Under the pieces are notes generated by a model. That model worked only from the letters and a program-made list of their open reading frames with translations. It was not told the DNA's origin and searched no databases. Shown here in pieces: positions 40,271 to 48,899 of a stretch of 64,000 nt of DNA. The stretch is from positions 124,001-188,000 of the forward strand of contig JBAZSD010000003.1 in assembly GCA_041662605.1 (NCBI GenBank), in the 5' to 3' direction. How positions within the stretch are numbered: position 1 is the first letter of the stretch; every line of letters starts with the position of its first letter. The DNA comes from Desulfomonilaceae bacterium. Its GTDB lineage: Bacteria > Desulfobacterota > Desulfomonilia > Desulfomonilales > Desulfomonilaceae. The position numbers and the translations under genes are program-made.

Positions 40271-43200
40271 GTGTGCGGAATTGCCGGTTTCCTGAGTAAT
40301 GAGGTATGGAAGAAAAATAGTGATCTTAACTGGATCGAACACACTATAGGGCCGCTTTCCGGGATGCCAGTCGGATCGTTTGAAATGTCCACATTGCGCG
40401 AGTCCGTTGACCACCTGATCCAGCATTTCGATCAATTGATGGAGTTTTCGTTTCATTTTTCCCTAGTTTCTGATGCTGAGTTCTTTTCCAAGGTTGAGTA
40501 CCTGGCCGAATTATTGGAAAAGGCTCTCGAACGCCTATCGAAAGAACCCTCAACAGAAGAAATTGAATCTCTTAGCCAAGATATAGGTGACTTCATCTGG
40601 CAGATTAGGGCGGAAGTAATTAAAAATGTCGCACGTACCAATGAACTAATCAACCCAGATCATCTCTCAAAAGGATCGGGTCGCCCCCAACGGTTTGTGG
40701 CCTGGGCAATAGAAAGAGTACTCGAGAATATCGATAGACTTGAAGTCAGAGGACGAGATTCAGCCGGCATATCAATTCAAATTATGACGGCTGGAGATTC
40801 TTTAGTTAAGGAATTGGGAATAGACAAGGTTCTCAAGAAAAATTCGCGAATAAAAAATGGAGTCAGCATCAGTTTTCAAGGGGTCAAGTTGCCGTCCAGA
40901 CGGCTATCCCTCAACTTCTCTTACAAAGTGGCAAACCTTGTAGGTCATCTGGGTGACAACACCAAGCACATAAGAAACGCTGTGAGAAATGATGAACTAT
41001 TGTGGGATATCTCGGCGCTAACCCATAAAATCAATATAATAGCGCATACGAGGTGGGCTTCTAACGGCATCATAAGTCTCTCCAACTGTCATCCCGTAGA
41101 CGGGGAATTATATAAGAAAGAGGATATTCAATCGATAGATGATAGGAACGCTCAGTTTGTTCTGAATGGTGATGTGGACAACTATCATTATCTTGTTGAA
41201 AACTTTGTCCATTCTCGGGAATATCAAATCGAGCCTTCAGTGACTACCGACGCGAAAATCCTTCCCGTTTTCTACAGGCTGGGGACAAGCCTTTCCCAGC
41301 CTCATTTCAAAAGATTCGCCGAATTGATGAATAGTTGCGATGGATCTCTTGCGGTAGTAATGCAACACCCTTTGTTTCCTGATCAACTGGTCATGGGGCA
41401 GAAGGGGAGCGGACAGAGCCTATTCATAGGTGAACCCATTGACGGTTTTATACTGGCATCCGAGGTCTACGGTTTAGCCGCCTGGACAAGAAAGTCCATG
41501 GCTCTGTCCGGTGTTGAAAAAGGTGGATCAGAGGTAGTCATCTCCACTGAATCGGGTCTTGACCTCCAGTCCTATTTCCTGGAAGACGGCTCCCCGTTTA
41601 AAATTAAAAAAGAGCCTATTTATATCCATTCGAGGGATATCTACAGGGGCGATTTCGCTTATTATTTCGAGAAGGAAATTCACGAGGCTCCTTCAAGTAT
41701 AAGAAAAACAATAAAGGGCAAATACAAAAAAAAGGGTAGGGAGATAGAATTCGTGGATGGCGGGCACGGGGCATTTGAATCACTGGTGTCCAGACTCCGT
41801 GATACCACTAAGCCACGAATAAAGAGAATCATGGTAATTGGTCAGGGAACTGCGTCCGTCGCAGCCAAGGGAGTCGCATATCTCATTGAAAAGGCCATTG
41901 AGGGCCTGGGAATCCTTGTGAGATCTTGCAAGGCCTCTGAACTGTCCGGTTTCTTCCCTGAGCAATCTCTTAACGACATGTTACTTATAGCTATCTCGCA
42001 GAGCGGAACAACTACAGACACGAATAGAACGGTTGATGTGGCCTCCGCCCAGGGCGCCTGGATTCATGCAATTGTGAACAGACGTAATTCTCCCCTCGTT
42101 TCAAAATCCAATTCCCACTTTTATACCAGTGATGGTCGCGATGTAGAAATGGCCGTTGCGTCAACCAAGGCTTTTTATTCACAAATAGCCGCTGGAAAAG
42201 TGACAGCGATGCTCCTGGCAAAAGAATTCAACAGTTTGTCGGATGAACAGATCTATCAGGAAGTTTGTTCTCTCGAAGAATTACCGGACTTGATAGAGTC
42301 TGTGCTGAAACAGGGTCAGAAAATAAAACGTTCGGCCGAGCTTTACGGACCCAGCAGCAGAAACTGGGCCGTTGTCGGTAATGGGCCAAATAAAATAGCG
42401 GCAGATGAAATCAGAATTAAACTCAGTGAACTCTGCTATAAATCAATACCTTGCGACTTCACGGAAGACAAGAAGCATATCGACCTTTCCACAGAACCTC
42501 TCACATTGGTCGTAGCGAATGATCTTCCGGATCAAATTGTTCAGGACACCGCCAAGGAAGTTGCAATATTCAAGGCCCACTCCGGAAAACCCTTGGTTTT
42601 TTGCGCTGAAGGAGAAAAACGCTTTCTCGACCACGCTGAAAGTATTGTGGAATTGCCTGTTGTGGGCGCTGGGCTCGACTTTGTAACAGCGACAGTAGCG
42701 GGCCACCTCTGGGGTTTTCATGCCGCAAAGGCTATTGATACCCAGGCCAAGAGTCTGAGAGATATTAGATCTTTGTTGACGACATTTCTCGAGCGACCCG
42801 AAACGTGGAACGGTCTTGATGTTCAAAAAGGATTCCAAACCGCCATGAAATCAATTTCCAATGGCGAGATGAACGCGTCGCTCCCGGCTTCCACAGCGGC
42901 CGCAATGGCCCTCTATTCGGATAAGCTGCTTCTGAGCGATGAAACGCCGGAAGATCGTGAACTTCTCATCAATGAGGGGATTTTGACTCTCAGCAAAGCT
43001 GTAGACGAAATGACTCGGCCAATAGACTCCATTCGGCACCAGGCTAAAACTGTTACTGTGGGTATTTCTCGACCTCAGGATTCACTCCCCTCAATATTGT
43101 TAAAAGCACTCGAGATTTTGGGCGCTCAACCTGGGTGGCTAAAGGAACAAGACAAGAGAGTTCTTAAAGTTCTCTCCCAAGTGATTGAGAATGTAAAGGG

Positions 43201-43666
43201 AGGTATGCTTTACAAAGTGGGAGATTCCGGTAAACCTACCGAATCGACCGGTGAAATTGCCCCAATACAGGTTATTGCAAAATATGGACACTCTGATGGG
43301 AAACCATCTCGATATGATACTCCAAACCCAGCAGGTGGAAGTAAGAGAACCGCGTTAAGACTTCGTAGGGCTGTCTGGAGCTCAGGAAAAGGTGGCCAGG
43401 AAAGTCTTCTGGTCCTTCCACTTTTCGGAGATAATTCCAGTGATTGCCAATACCTAGCTCTATTGCATGTGGAATTCGCAACTAGAGCTTCTGTCTCACA
43501 GAAGATAAACGTTCTTAGGGCGCTAGGCGGAAGATTTCATGATGTTGTGGAAAAACTTGAGGAACAAGCCAGTTCCTGTTCCATAGAAGATTTTGCGCAA
43601 AGAATAGCGCCTAGAGACCTTGTTTTGGCTTCCATAGATTCGCTGGTCCTGGCAGTATCCTGCTAA
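40271..43666 (+). CDS. Very long GlmS-like protein (glutamine amidotransferase plus SIS domains plus unknown C-terminus)
   Basis: A 1131-residue relative of glucosamine-6-phosphate synthase (usually about 610 residues). It starts MCGIAGF, so Cys2 is the amidotransferase nucleophile. The GATase domain is interrupted by about 120 extra residues before RGRDSAGI, and HTRWASNG, NCHPV and NGDVDNY follow. SIS1 is near 515-650 (VIGQGTASVAAKG, SQSGTTTDT, EMAVASTKAF) and SIS2 near 700-840 (VVGNGPNKIAADEI, then IDLSTEPL). The last roughly 270 residues match no domain I recognise. The GTG at 40271 is preceded by AGAGG. It probably makes glucosamine-6-phosphate for GlmU, but a different sugar is possible. 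Confidence 0.85.
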   Translation: MCGIAGFLSNEVWKKNSDLNWIEHTIGPLSGMPVGSFEMSTLRESVDHLIQHFDQLMEFSFHFSLVSDAEFFSKVEYLAELLEKALERLSKEPSTEEIESLSQDIGDFIWQIRAEVIKNVARTNELINPDHLSKGSGRPQRFVAWAIERVLENIDRLEVRGRDSAGISIQIMTAGDSLVKELGIDKVLKKNSRIKNGVSISFQGVKLPSRRLSLNFSYKVANLVGHLGDNTKHIRNAVRNDELLWDISALTHKINIIAHTRWASNGIISLSNCHPVDGELYKKEDIQSIDDRNAQFVLNGDVDNYHYLVENFVHSREYQIEPSVTTDAKILPVFYRLGTSLSQPHFKRFAELMNSCDGSLAVVMQHPLFPDQLVMGQKGSGQSLFIGEPIDGFILASEVYGLAAWTRKSMALSGVEKGGSEVVISTESGLDLQSYFLEDGSPFKIKKEPIYIHSRDIYRGDFAYYFEKEIHEAPSSIRKTIKGKYKKKGREIEFVDGGHGAFESLVSRLRDTTKPRIKRIMVIGQGTASVAAKGVAYLIEKAIEGLGILVRSCKASELSGFFPEQSLNDMLLIAISQSGTTTDTNRTVDVASAQGAWIHAIVNRRNSPLVSKSNSHFYTSDGRDVEMAVASTKAFYSQIAAGKVTAMLLAKEFNSLSDEQIYQEVCSLEELPDLIESVLKQGQKIKRSAELYGPSSRNWAVVGNGPNKIAADEIRIKLSELCYKSIPCDFTEDKKHIDLSTEPLTLVVANDLPDQIVQDTAKEVAIFKAHSGKPLVFCAEGEKRFLDHAESIVELPVVGAGLDFVTATVAGHLWGFHAAKAIDTQAKSLRDIRSLLTTFLERPETWNGLDVQKGFQTAMKSISNGEMNASLPASTAAAMALYSDKLLLSDETPEDRELLINEGILTLSKAVDEMTRPIDSIRHQAKTVTVGISRPQDSLPSILLKALEILGAQPGWLKEQDKRVLKVLSQVIENVKGGMLYKVGDSGKPTESTGEIAPIQVIAKYGHSDGKPSRYDTPNPAGGSKRTALRLRRAVWSSGKGGQESLLVLPLFGDNSSDCQYLALLHVEFATRASVSQKINVLRALGGRFHDVVEKLEEQASSCSIEDFAQRIAPRDLVLASIDSLVLAVSC

Positions 43667-43728
43667 ACATCAGCAAGATCTGTCGGATCAGTTTTATTTT
43701 TAGATCGACTCTCAATATTTCCAGCTCT

Positions 43729-43761
43729 GTACCAAGCCCTCTATCCTGAAGGGCTCGGTAC
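43729..43761. repeat. Imperfect inverted repeat after the GlmS-like gene
   Basis: GTACCAAGCCCT (43729-43740) and AGGGCTCGGTAC (43750-43761) form a 12-bp stem with one mismatch and a 9-nt loop, about 63 nt after the stop codon. There is no T-run, so it could be a weak terminator, an operator or a transcript-end structure. Confidence 0.45.
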
Positions 43762-43790
43762 CCTCTTACTAGACGAGTCTGAATTCTCCG

Positions 43791-43819
43791 TTGACTTTTC
43801 ACAATAATCATATTACAAT
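43791..43819 (+). promoter_or_regulatory. Putative promoter for the 43963 gene
   Basis: TTGACT (43791-43796), a 17-nt spacer and TACAAT (43814-43819) make a good sigma-70 match. The start codon is 143 nt downstream, so the transcript would have a long 5' leader that contains the inverted repeat at 43895-43919. Confidence 0.5.
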
Positions 43820-43894
43820 TCAATTTGTTATTTATATTAGTTAAAGTAATGGATTAAGTTAGCCTTGCGGAGCCCCGTTATGTTAATTTAGCCA

Positions 43895-43919
43895 ATAAGT
43901 ATCACAAATCAATACTTAT
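43895..43919. repeat. Perfect 8-bp inverted repeat in a long 5' leader
   Basis: ATAAGTAT (43895-43902) and ATACTTAT (43912-43919) are perfect inverted copies separated by 9 nt, 44 nt upstream of the ATG at 43963. It could be a dimeric repressor operator or a weak AU-rich hairpin. No riboswitch class was recognised in the leader. Confidence 0.4.
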
Positions 43920-43962
43920 CGCTATTTATTCAGGTAAAGCGGTCTCACATCAGAGGGCGTTC

Positions 43963-44541
43963 ATGGATGGCGGCGCAGTGAAAAGGTTGCGATCAAAACA
44001 ATTACTTGTAGATTTTAAAAGTCGAATTAAAACTCTCTCTGGGATGTCCCTGGTCATTTTATCGTTTTGGATGCCAGCTACAAGTTTTGCAGAGAATTCT
44101 TTCTGCCCCACAAATGACCAAGCCCATCGGATGGCTGGAAACCCAATAAATCCAACAATCAACGTTCCTTCGCTATCTTGGGGCAAAATAGTCGATACAC
44201 CCTCCGGAACAAAAAAATACTACGGCGAACGAGATCTCGTCTATATAAAGATTGCGGATACAAAACGTGGACTGATCCGGGAAGGCGATCGTTTTTGCAT
44301 CATAAACGAGACAAGGCATTCAAACGATTTGAATCATCGGGTAGTGGGATCCAACTCTCAAGGTAGAATTCTGGGCCAAATAGAGATCACAAGTGTTGGC
44401 TGTGACCTAATCATGGGGATAATCCTGGATTGCGGCTCATCGATTATCAAAGGTAGCGAGATAGCTCCAATTTCACTTCCCGAACCTTCCCATTTTTCAG
44501 ACGCTGATCTATTTTTATCAATTGACGGCCACACGAGTTGA
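43963..44541 (+). CDS. Small exported protein of unknown function
   Basis: A 192-residue protein. A signal peptide with a long N-region is likely (hydrophobic MSLVILSFWMPATSFA near residues 28-43, cleavage before Glu-Asn). A shorter form from the internal Met at about residue 28 would have a conventional signal. The mature part is all-beta in character (DLVYIKIADTKRGLIREGDRFCII, RILGQIEITSVGCDL). It resembles the domain that follows LysM in exported proteins encoded just before dprA in other deltaproteobacteria (family pattern from memory); no LysM is present here. It precedes dprA by 100 nt. Confidence 0.7.
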   Translation: MDGGAVKRLRSKQLLVDFKSRIKTLSGMSLVILSFWMPATSFAENSFCPTNDQAHRMAGNPINPTINVPSLSWGKIVDTPSGTKKYYGERDLVYIKIADTKRGLIREGDRFCIINETRHSNDLNHRVVGSNSQGRILGQIEITSVGCDLIMGIILDCGSSIIKGSEIAPISLPEPSHFSDADLFLSIDGHTS

Positions 44542-44641
44542 ACACAGACAAAGAAAATTTCATGCTTTGCCATTGACAAGCATACCTGATAACGCTCCTT
44601 AAATTGCAAATTTAGAAACTTTACAGGGGGGGAACCTACAA

Positions 44642-45778
44642 ATGGTCCAGCGAGAATACGAGTCTGAGCAGGACATTTTTGCCTGGCTGGCTCTTGAAAG
44701 AATTCCATTGGTCGGACCACTGAGTATCGCCAAGATGATTGAGGCTTTTGGTGGGCCGGCTGAAGCTTTAGACGCTTCGAGATATGAAATATGTAAAAAA
44801 GCCAAGTTGTCGGAGCGTGTCGCCGACTCGGTCATATCTTATAAACCAGCTACTGGAGAGATAGAAAGGGATATATCAACCCTCCAGCGGCTAGGAGCCC
44901 GAATTATCACCAGATGGAGCCCAGACTACCCGAGGAACCTAAAAGATATATATGACCCGCCGGCTCTTCTTTTTGTACGAGGCTCACTCTCTACTGATGA
45001 TTCCAAAGCAGTCGCCATGGTCGGGACAAGAAATCCAACAAGGTATGGCCTCGAATTTGCCAAGTCGATAACTCGAGATCTTGTTCGGTCATCTGTCACG
45101 GTAGTAAGCGGTCTGGCTCGAGGTATTGACACGGCCTGTCATCTTTCCGCCTTAAGAGAAGGCGGACGAACTATAGCCGTCCTCGGATGTGGATTAGATG
45201 TTATTTATCCTAGAGAAAATGAAAGTTTGATCGAGAGAGTCTCGGAAAATGGCGTGGTAATGACCGAATTCCGACCTGGCGTGGCGCCGCTGAAAACAAA
45301 TTTTTTTCGCAGAAATAGAATAGTGTCGGGGCTGTCCAAGGCTGTTGTCGTTGTACAGGCGGCAAAGAAAAGTGGATCCCTGATCACGGCATTCCATGCG
45401 CTGGAACAAAACAGAGACGTCTTTGCCGTTCCTGGAAACATTACCAATGAACGTTCCAGAGGGCCTCATCACCTCATAAAACAGGGAGCTGGTTTGGTAG
45501 AATCCGCAGACGACATCCTCAATGCCTTGGAAACATGTGGATTCCATAAAAATAAGGATCCAGATGAACCAGCCATAGAGTCCTCGGTCAATATCCAGAT
45601 TTCAGAGACAGCGAAGACAATCCTTAATTTTTTGGATCTCGATCCTACTCCGATCGATCTCATCTGTGAGGGACTGAAACTCGAACCTGGGAAACTTCTG
45701 GGGGCCCTGCTCGAACTCGAGATGTTCGGCCTTGTCAGACAGAGTCCTGGTAAGATGTTCTCGGTAGCTAAGCCATGA
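44642..45778 (+). CDS. dprA: DNA-processing protein DprA
   Basis: Loads RecA on incoming single-stranded DNA during transformation. The 378 residues show an N-terminal SAM/HhH-like region (FAWLALERIPLVGPLSIAKMIEAFGG) and a Rossmann core: MVGTRNPTRYG, VVSGLARGIDTACH, AVLGCGLDVIYPREN, FFRRNRIVSGLS, VVQAAKKSGSLITA and VFAVPGN. The C-terminal winged helix follows (about 310-378). The ATG at 44642 follows GGGGGG. topA lies downstream on the same strand after a 237-nt gap, a common dprA-topA order. No other competence gene is visible. Confidence 0.96.
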   Translation: MVQREYESEQDIFAWLALERIPLVGPLSIAKMIEAFGGPAEALDASRYEICKKAKLSERVADSVISYKPATGEIERDISTLQRLGARIITRWSPDYPRNLKDIYDPPALLFVRGSLSTDDSKAVAMVGTRNPTRYGLEFAKSITRDLVRSSVTVVSGLARGIDTACHLSALREGGRTIAVLGCGLDVIYPRENESLIERVSENGVVMTEFRPGVAPLKTNFFRRNRIVSGLSKAVVVVQAAKKSGSLITAFHALEQNRDVFAVPGNITNERSRGPHHLIKQGAGLVESADDILNALETCGFHKNKDPDEPAIESSVNIQISETAKTILNFLDLDPTPIDLICEGLKLEPGKLLGALLELEMFGLVRQSPGKMFSVAKP

Positions 45779-45885
45779 CTTGACTTTGAGAAATTAGGCC
45801 ACAGATTTCAACATTAGGACATAAGTCGACGGAATTTGTCGTTCGATCGCAGAGACTGGGTAAATAAGGAATGAAATGAAATTGG

Positions 45886-45914
45886 TTGACAGTTTATCCA
45901 ATTGCTCTTAAAGC
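45886..45914 (+). promoter_or_regulatory. Putative topA promoter
   Basis: TTGACA (45886-45891), 17-nt spacer, TAAAGC (45909-45914), about 100 nt upstream of the topA ATG. The rest of the 45779-46015 gap shows no gene. Confidence 0.45.
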
Positions 45915-46015
45915 TTTTCATCTCGACGAAACACAACCATGTTTCAAATCGATTGATAATTCAGGAGCCGGCATAAACCGTTCATCACCCATGAAATATA
46001 CTTTTAGGGAATAGG

Positions 46016-48334
46016 ATGAAAGATTCATCAGGAAAGACTCTAGTTGTGGTGGAATCTCCCGCCAAAGCCAAAACTATCAAGAAATACCTCGGGTCCGAAT
46101 TCGAAGTTAAAGCCTCCGTAGGACATGTAAAAGATCTACCGCAAACAGCGGGAAAATCAAAAGACCAAACAAATGGACGATCGAAATGGACAGGTCCAGT
46201 TCTGGGAGTTGATGTAGATTCCGGCTTTAAACCTCACTACGAAATCATCCCCGGAAAAGAGAAGGTAATTGCTGAACTGAAAAGCATCGCTCGAAGATCG
46301 TCACGCGTGCTGCTGGCCACAGACCCTGATAGAGAAGGCGAGGCTATCGCCTGGCACTTGAGCGAAGAACTTGGCAAACCCGCTGGTTCGGTCTTTAGAG
46401 TACGGTTCAATGAACTGACCGAAAAAACAATAAAAGAAGCGGTAGCTAATCCCTCTAAGCTCGACCCTAGCCGGTACAACGCCCAGCAGACCAGACGAAT
46501 TCTGGACCGCATCGTGGGCTACCAGATCAGCCCACTCTTATGGGACAAAGTCCAATATGGTTTGAGCGCCGGGCGAGTCCAGTCAGTAGCATTGAGACTC
46601 ATTGTGGACAGACGACTTGAGATTGACACATTTGTTCCTGCTGAATATTGGACTCTGTCAGCCAATCTGGTCAAAAACACTTCTTCGCCGTTTGAGGCCA
46701 AATTGGTCGAAATCGCCGGTCAAAAAGCTGAGATTGATGATGTCGTCAGGGCTTCTGAGATCACAAATTACGCTGGTCGCCAGGTTTTCAAAGTAACTGA
46801 AGTAAAACGGAAGGAAAGAACCCGTAAACCGTCTCCTCCTTTCATTACTTCGACTATGCAGCAAGAGGCGTCTAGAAAACTCCGAATGTCCCCGAACCGG
46901 ACAATGCGCATCGCTCAACAGCTATATGAAGGAATTGAACTCGGCAAAGAAGGCTCTATAGGGCTAATAACCTACATGAGAACAGATGATCCTCGAATCG
47001 CCCCAGAGGCCATGACCGCAGCGAAAGATTTTTTGTCGAAAAACTACGGCCCACAATATGCGCCGGAAAAACCAAACATATACAAAAGTAAAAAGGGCGC
47101 ACAGGAGGCACATGAGGCTATTCGTCCGACATCCCTTGAATTCACGCCTGAGAAGGTGGCCTCCTTTCTGGATAAGCAGCAGAAAGACCTTTACAGCCTT
47201 ATTTGGAACAGATTCCTGGCGAGTCAGGCCGCCGCCGCTATCTATTATATGACGACTGCTAACATTTCAGCGGGTGATTTGCTGTTCAGAGTGACCGGTT
47301 CAATTATGAAATTCGACGGATTCACTAGGATTTATTCGGCATCATCTGATGAAGAATCGACCAGCGGAATAGACAGCAGAGAAAACACCGGAGTGATTTT
47401 ACCGGATCTACGCAGTGGTGACGCTCTGGAAGCGCAGTCCCTTGTTCCGCGGCAGAGGTTCACTCAACCGCCCCCGGCTTTTAACGAGGCTTCACTAATA
47501 AAAGAACTTGAAGAGCGTGGCATCGGGCGTCCCTCAACTTACGCCGAAATTGTTACAACTATACAAAAGCGCAAATATGTCGAATTGGTAGACAAGAAAT
47601 TTGAGCCCACTGTGCTGGGGAAGATCATCGCTTCATTACTGATCGACAGTTTTCCTGACCTTGTCAGCCCTCAATTCACAGCGGAGATGGAATCATCCCT
47701 GGATCTAATTGAAGAGGGCGTAGAGACGATGACTCACATTCTCGAACAGTTCTATGCGCCCTTTAATTCTGCTTTTCTTGACGCCAAAAAAACCATGAAA
47801 AGCGTCAAGAGAGATGGAATACCTACGAAAGGGAAATGTCCGGTATGTGGAAACCAGCTTTTCATAAGAGCTGGACGCTACGGTCTCTTTTTGGGTTGCG
47901 TATCTTACCCTGATTGTTCGTATACTAAGAAACTGGTCTCTGAATCGGCTGGAGCGTCAATTCCTACTCCGACTGATAAAGTGTGTTCCTGTGGGGCTCC
48001 GATGGTAATGAGACAGGGAAAATCAGGACCATTCCTAGCTTGCTCAAGATACCCGGAATGTAAAGGTTCAGGCCCCTTGTCAACAGGAACCACCTGCCCT
48101 AAATGCAGCGAAGGAACTCTTGTTCAAAAACGAACCAAGAGGGGCAGATCATTCTACGGATGCGACCAGTACCCGAAATGCGACTTCTCAATGTGGAATA
48201 AACCTGTTTCGATGAAGTGCCCAAATCCGGATTGCGATTCACCAATAATGGAAGAGAAGGTCTCCAAAAAAGACGGGCGGTATCTACATTGTCCAAAATG
48301 TAACGCAAGGCAGAGCCTCAACGACCAGCCTTAG
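46016..48334 (+). CDS. topA: DNA topoisomerase I
   Basis: A type IA topoisomerase that relaxes negative supercoils. The 772 residues show the TOPRIM domain (VVVESPAKAKTIKKYLG, then the acidic triad ATDPDREGEAIAWHL). Also seen are RRILDRIVGYQISPLLW, LSAGRVQSVALRLIVDR, and the active-site Tyr in GLITYMRTDDPRIAPEA (the usual Ser after RTD is Asp here). At the C-terminus there are four Cys4 zinc-finger repeats: CPVCG...C...C near residue 606, CSCG, CPKC and CPNPDC. The ATG at 46016 follows AGGGAATAGG. Confidence 0.97.
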   Translation: MKDSSGKTLVVVESPAKAKTIKKYLGSEFEVKASVGHVKDLPQTAGKSKDQTNGRSKWTGPVLGVDVDSGFKPHYEIIPGKEKVIAELKSIARRSSRVLLATDPDREGEAIAWHLSEELGKPAGSVFRVRFNELTEKTIKEAVANPSKLDPSRYNAQQTRRILDRIVGYQISPLLWDKVQYGLSAGRVQSVALRLIVDRRLEIDTFVPAEYWTLSANLVKNTSSPFEAKLVEIAGQKAEIDDVVRASEITNYAGRQVFKVTEVKRKERTRKPSPPFITSTMQQEASRKLRMSPNRTMRIAQQLYEGIELGKEGSIGLITYMRTDDPRIAPEAMTAAKDFLSKNYGPQYAPEKPNIYKSKKGAQEAHEAIRPTSLEFTPEKVASFLDKQQKDLYSLIWNRFLASQAAAAIYYMTTANISAGDLLFRVTGSIMKFDGFTRIYSASSDEESTSGIDSRENTGVILPDLRSGDALEAQSLVPRQRFTQPPPAFNEASLIKELEERGIGRPSTYAEIVTTIQKRKYVELVDKKFEPTVLGKIIASLLIDSFPDLVSPQFTAEMESSLDLIEEGVETMTHILEQFYAPFNSAFLDAKKTMKSVKRDGIPTKGKCPVCGNQLFIRAGRYGLFLGCVSYPDCSYTKKLVSESAGASIPTPTDKVCSCGAPMVMRQGKSGPFLACSRYPECKGSGPLSTGTTCPKCSEGTLVQKRTKRGRSFYGCDQYPKCDFSMWNKPVSMKCPNPDCDSPIMEEKVSKKDGRYLHCPKCNARQSLNDQP

Positions 48335-48342
48335 TTTTTTGG

Positions 48343-48747
48343 TCATCTGACGCGTACACTCTTGCCCTCAACCGGAGGAGCAGGAGGGATTTCTCGCCGA
48401 TTAATCGACTCAAAAGGACTTGGAACGGAGCCTGAGGCTGCAGCAGGAACGGCTTTGGGTTGTTCGACAGGATACAGCTTTTTTGAAACGTATGACTCAA
48501 CCTTGTCGATAGGATAACTGATCAGCCTGCCTAGTAGCCAGAAAACATATAGCTGGTCTCTTGGGGCCGGATCATCGTATTGCGCCTGAAGGTTGGGGGC
48601 GGGCTCTGAATTCTGGGGGGTGTAGGACGCTTGATTGTAGGCCGGCTTTACTGCAATAAGCTTTGGAGTTTTGTCCTGGGCCAGTGAACAATCAACTATG
48701 GATAATATCAAAACCAGAGTAGAAAATATTAAAAAAGCCTTTTTCAT
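48343..48747 (-). CDS. Small secreted Pro/Ala-rich protein of unknown function
   Basis: A 134-residue protein with an N-terminal signal peptide (KKAFLIFSTLVLILSIVDCSLAQ). The Cys in VDCS could be a lipid attachment site, but the preceding residues are not a clear lipobox. The mature part is Pro-rich with one amphipathic or hydrophobic segment (LYVFWLLGRLISYPIDKVESYV). The ATG at 48747 has GGGAG 6 nt upstream; an ATG at 48753 is too close to that site. It converges with topA (8-nt gap). Function unknown. Confidence 0.65.
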   Translation of the reverse strand: MKKAFLIFSTLVLILSIVDCSLAQDKTPKLIAVKPAYNQASYTPQNSEPAPNLQAQYDDPAPRDQLYVFWLLGRLISYPIDKVESYVSKKLYPVEQPKAVPAAASGSVPSPFESINRREIPPAPPVEGKSVRVR

Positions 48748-48899
48748 CAGCATCTCCCAGTTACAGATTTAGCTCCCCTCTATCACATTTTTTTTTAAAA
48801 TCCACTTTTTTTCTGCGAACTGACTTAGGCCAACGTCCAGCCCTTTGTCAATTCCAAAATCTTGATCAAATACTTCCTATGCTGGAAATCTCTGCGCGC

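Noticed and set aside
43820..43962. Riboswitch in the leader of the exported-protein gene
   Set aside because: No motif of a known riboswitch class was recognised; only short inverted repeats are visible.
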